Shown in pieces: positions 44,967-46,742 of a DNA stretch of 46,742 bases; position 1 is the stretch's first letter; each line of letters starts with the position of its first letter. Source of the stretch: Nitrospina sp. (GTDB lineage Bacteria > Nitrospinota > Nitrospinia > Nitrospinales > JACRGP01); assembly GCA_024648695.1 (NCBI GenBank), contig JACAVV010000035.1:1-46742 (forward strand), written 5' to 3'. A program made the position numbers and the translations under genes. Under the pieces are notes generated by a model. That model searched no databases. It was not told the origin of the DNA and saw only the letters and a list, made by a program, of their open reading frames with translations.

Positions 44967-45518
44967 ATGGACATACAAATTCGCAAGGTGATCGGTTCAG
45001 ATGAACAGGATATAACGAATGTTGTGGTTTCTGCATTTGGTGACGAGGAAGGGCAAGAAATTGCAGATCTAATTACTGCTTTGTTGGCTGATCCCAGTGC
45101 GCAACCCTTGTTATCGCTTGTGGCAACGGCCCATGAAAATATTGTTGGGCATGTACTTTTTTCCAACGTATGCATTAAGAATGCTCAGCGAGTCGTTTCG
45201 GCCACAATTCTTGCTCCTCTTTCAGTGCATCCTGAATATCAAAAGCAGGGTATTGGCGGTCGGCTTATTGAAGAAGGTCTGAACAGGTTGAAGGCGGCGG
45301 GTGTGGAACTGGTCTTCGTCCTTGGCCATCCTGACTATTACGCAAAGTATGGTTTTTCATCTGCCGGAATAAAGGCATTCGACGCACCCTATCCAATCCC
45401 GCCTCAAAACTCTGAGGCCTGGATGGTCCAGGAACTCCGTCCCGGCATCATCGGTCATGTGCGCGGACAAGTGGTGTGCGCTGATACGCTCAATGAAGAA
45501 AAGTATTGGCAAGAGTGA
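44967..45518 (+). CDS. GNAT family N-acetyltransferase (YhbS-like)
   Basis: This is an acetyl-CoA-dependent acetyltransferase of 183 residues. The acetyl-CoA loop is VHPEYQKQGIGGRLI (around residues 89-103), followed by the helix EEGLNRLKAAG and VFVLGHPDYYAKYGFSSAG, typical of the YhbS-like COG3153 branch. GAGGG immediately before the ATG supports the start. The substrate is unknown. It is a single gene, divergent from the RND operon. Confidence 0.9.
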   Translation: MDIQIRKVIGSDEQDITNVVVSAFGDEEGQEIADLITALLADPSAQPLLSLVATAHENIVGHVLFSNVCIKNAQRVVSATILAPLSVHPEYQKQGIGGRLIEEGLNRLKAAGVELVFVLGHPDYYAKYGFSSAGIKAFDAPYPIPPQNSEAWMVQELRPGIIGHVRGQVVCADTLNEEKYWQE

Positions 45519-45662
45519 GTTTAGGAGTAATCGCAAATAAGCCGGTAATTGTTGATGAGGGAATGTCAGAGGTTCTTCTTTGATATCTGTTTGAGGGCTA
45601 TGCGCCGTTGTGTTTGGCTTGGTTTATGCCGGTCATCTTGTTAGGGGGGGAAGGAACCTGTT

Positions 45663-45707
45663 GCGCCCCTTTTCCCCACCCCGAGAGAGAGTGGGGATGA
45701 GGGGCGC
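45663..45707. repeat. Large stem-loop after the GNAT gene
   Basis: GCGCCCC (45663-45669) pairs with GGGGCGC (45701-45707), and TCCCCAC pairs with GTGGGGA inside it. It may act as a bidirectional terminator between convergent genes, and resembles in style, not in exact sequence, the CCCTCTCCCC repeats. Confidence 0.65.
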
Positions 45708-45798
45708 TTTCGAAACCCTTGACTTGAAAAGATTTCGCTAAAACCCGTCACCTGATGGTAGAGGTCAGGTTGATAAGAAATATCGGTTACGCAATCTG

Positions 45799-46323
45799 CT
45801 ATTCCTTTTTGGCTTCCGGGACCTTGGCGCCGATGGCTTTGAGGCCGGCTTTGGCGCAGGCTTCGTCCAGATGCGCTCCTGGAGCGCCGCCAACGCCGAT
45901 CCCACCAACGGTAACTCCATCGAATTGGATAGGCAGACCGCCTCCCAGCAACAGGATGTTTTCATTCATCTTGCCCAGTGCCTGGATGGCAGGCATTTTC
46001 ACGACAAGTTTCGCCAAATCCATCGTGGGTCGTCCCAGGCTGGCAGACGTGTAGGCTTTTCTGAAACTGCTGTCAACAGTGTGAGGTCCCGCGCCATCAC
46101 CGCGAATCTGCGCCTTCAGGTTGCCGCCCATATCGACTACGGCGACACTTACTTTGTAACCGTCTTTTTCGCATTGCGCCCTTGTGGCCTCTGCGGCCTT
46201 GTATGCGCTTGCAAGATTGATGTTACGTACCTGCACCGTCGTTTCCGCTACGGCGGATGCAGTCCACGTGGTCATTGCCAGAACCACCAGGGTTGCCGTA
46301 ATCCATGTTGTTTTAAAATTCAT
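45799..46323 (-). CDS. Exported GlcG/HbpS family (heme-binding-type) protein
   Basis: This is a 174-residue protein of the GlcG/HbpS (DUF336) fold. Residues 1-26 are a clear signal peptide ending ASAVAET, so the mature protein is periplasmic or secreted. The domain shows VRNINLASAYKAAEATRAQCEKDG, VSVAVVDMGGNLKAQIRGDGAG, SFRKAYTSASLGRPT and NILLLGGGLPIQFDGVTVGGIGVGGAPG, all standard. Members bind heme or act in oxidative-stress sensing in some actinobacteria; the role in this organism is unknown. AAGG upstream of the ATG is a weak ribosome binding site. Confidence 0.9.
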   Translation of the reverse strand: MNFKTTWITATLVVLAMTTWTASAVAETTVQVRNINLASAYKAAEATRAQCEKDGYKVSVAVVDMGGNLKAQIRGDGAGPHTVDSSFRKAYTSASLGRPTMDLAKLVVKMPAIQALGKMNENILLLGGGLPIQFDGVTVGGIGVGGAPGAHLDEACAKAGLKAIGAKVPEAKKE

Positions 46324-46623
46324 AATGATACCTTTGTTAGGTTGTAATGATAATGTGAGTGAGGGTTCCCACTAAAGAGCAATAAAACCTGAAGTTTTCC
46401 TGCTCTGGGCTATGGTTGTTTTTATGATGATTATTTCCATAATGAGGAATTATACCTCAATCTTTAAAGCGGCAACAAAGAGACTTAATCGTTTTACCTT
46501 TTAGGATCGTTTTCCCTGATATCGAAATGATTTTGATTGAAGCCAGGTTTTATTTAAAAATGTTTTTCAGGTCCTGTTCAGGCCGGACTTTTTTGGGGCC
46601 AGGCAAAACGCAGGCAAAAAAAA

Positions 46624-46647
46624 CCCTCTCCCCACGAGGGGAGAGGG
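46624..46647. repeat. Dispersed hairpin repeat, copy 3 (perfect 10-base stem)
   Basis: CCCTCTCCCC (46624-46633) and GGGGAGAGGG (46638-46647) are perfect reverse complements around ACGA. The AAATAAGGCCGAAGGCC half of copies 1 and 2 is absent here. Confidence 0.75.
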
Positions 46648-46679
46648 TATTGCAAGGAGGTCAAGCTAGGGAGATAAAG

Positions 46680-46730
46680 ATGAAAAAACTTCGGTTGCCG
46701 TTGGTCAGGCGGCTGATTAATTCTGTATGA
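46680..46730 (+). CDS. Possible 16-residue leader peptide, translationally coupled to a downstream start
   Basis: ATG at 46680 encodes MKKLRLPLVRRLINSV and stops at TGA 46728-46730. AGGGAGA lies about six bases before the ATG and AAGGAGG somewhat further upstream. The stop overlaps an ATG at 46727 (ATGA), which opens a frame running out of the window. It may be a leader peptide or the remains of a gene start; nothing else supports translation. Confidence 0.3.
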   Translation: MKKLRLPLVRRLINSV

Positions 46731-46742
46731 TCATCGCGATGT

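Larger units (their letters stand above)
46324..46742. other. 419-base terminal region with repeat and a tiny open frame
   Basis: No large gene is visible. It holds the third CCCTCTCCCC hairpin and, at 46680-46730, a 16-residue frame that overlaps a possible new start at the window edge. Confidence 0.5.

Noticed and set aside
45871-46347. A 158-codon plus-strand frame opposite the GlcG/HbpS-type gene
   Set aside because: The minus-strand protein has a signal peptide and full domain; the plus-strand frame has neither.
46527-46730. A 67-codon frame at the right end
   Set aside because: Much of it reads through a hairpin repeat (SPRGERV-type translation of the palindrome); only its last 16 codons have a separate, supported start.

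Overview
The window is a stretch of chromosome from a Gram-negative, outer-membrane-bearing bacterium. It carries a FadL-type porin, a tripartite RND pump with two lipoproteins, a signal-peptide peptidase and GlnE-regulated type I glutamine synthetase. The gene mix, with pheA then tyrA-cmk then rpsA then sppA then a HU/IHF gene then aroC, fits a deep-branching proteobacterial-like lineage. Nitrospinota is my best guess, but that is inference from gene content, not a marker-gene result. No rRNA, tRNA or CRISPR array was seen. Most genes have balanced base composition; the desaturase, fadL-like and MFS genes are visibly A+T-richer.

Layout. (1) 1-2600: the 3' end of an IS1595-type transposase abuts a fatty acid desaturase that has lost its 5' part, followed by a FadL-family porin. 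(2) 2790-4977: an orphan polar-amino-acid ABC ATPase and a sodium:neurotransmitter-type symporter. (3) 5200-11600: nitrogen control, with glnB (P-II), glnA, a PhzF-family gene and glnE, a candidate sigma-54 site upstream and a two-tier perfect hairpin between glnB and glnA. Target tyrosines are present in both GlnB (Y51) and GlnA (Y398). (4) 11900-15000: an MFS transporter, pirin, an SRPBCC protein and YjbQ. (5) 15118-19220: a run of poorly characterised membrane proteins around a response-regulator receiver domain joined through one membrane helix to TPR repeats. This is the best candidate for an undescribed system here. (6) 19281-21075: dispersed repeats and small mobile-element-like inverted repeats around a 5-FCL-like gene and an MTH1187-family gene. 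(7) 21121-29233: pheA, a tyrA-cmk gene fusion, rpsA, sppA, a HU/IHF gene, aroC and a nitrilase-superfamily hydrolase. (8) 29348-34559: a DUF1566 protein, a CarH-like MerR/B12 photoreceptor-type regulator, a COG0523 GTPase, an MscS-like channel with a long coiled-coil N-terminus, and a NADAR protein. (9) 34608-38466: an orphan NuoF/HydB-like flavoprotein with extra ferredoxin clusters, DUF502 and an RluA-type pseudouridine synthase. (10) 38748-44579: a complete tripartite RND efflux operon on the minus strand. (11) 44967-end: a GNAT acetyltransferase, a secreted GlcG/HbpS-type protein and further hairpin repeats.

How the genes connect: aromatic amino acid synthesis (pheA, tyrA, aroC) is interleaved with translation, DNA-architecture and nucleotide genes (rpsA, the HU/IHF gene, cmk). 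The nitrogen cluster contains the modified proteins and the GS adenylyltransferase, but not GlnD, AmtB or NtrBC. Three short hairpins built on CCCTCTCCCC-like arms recur in intergenic space at 19281, 25656 and 46624. They are probably members of one genome-wide repeat family.
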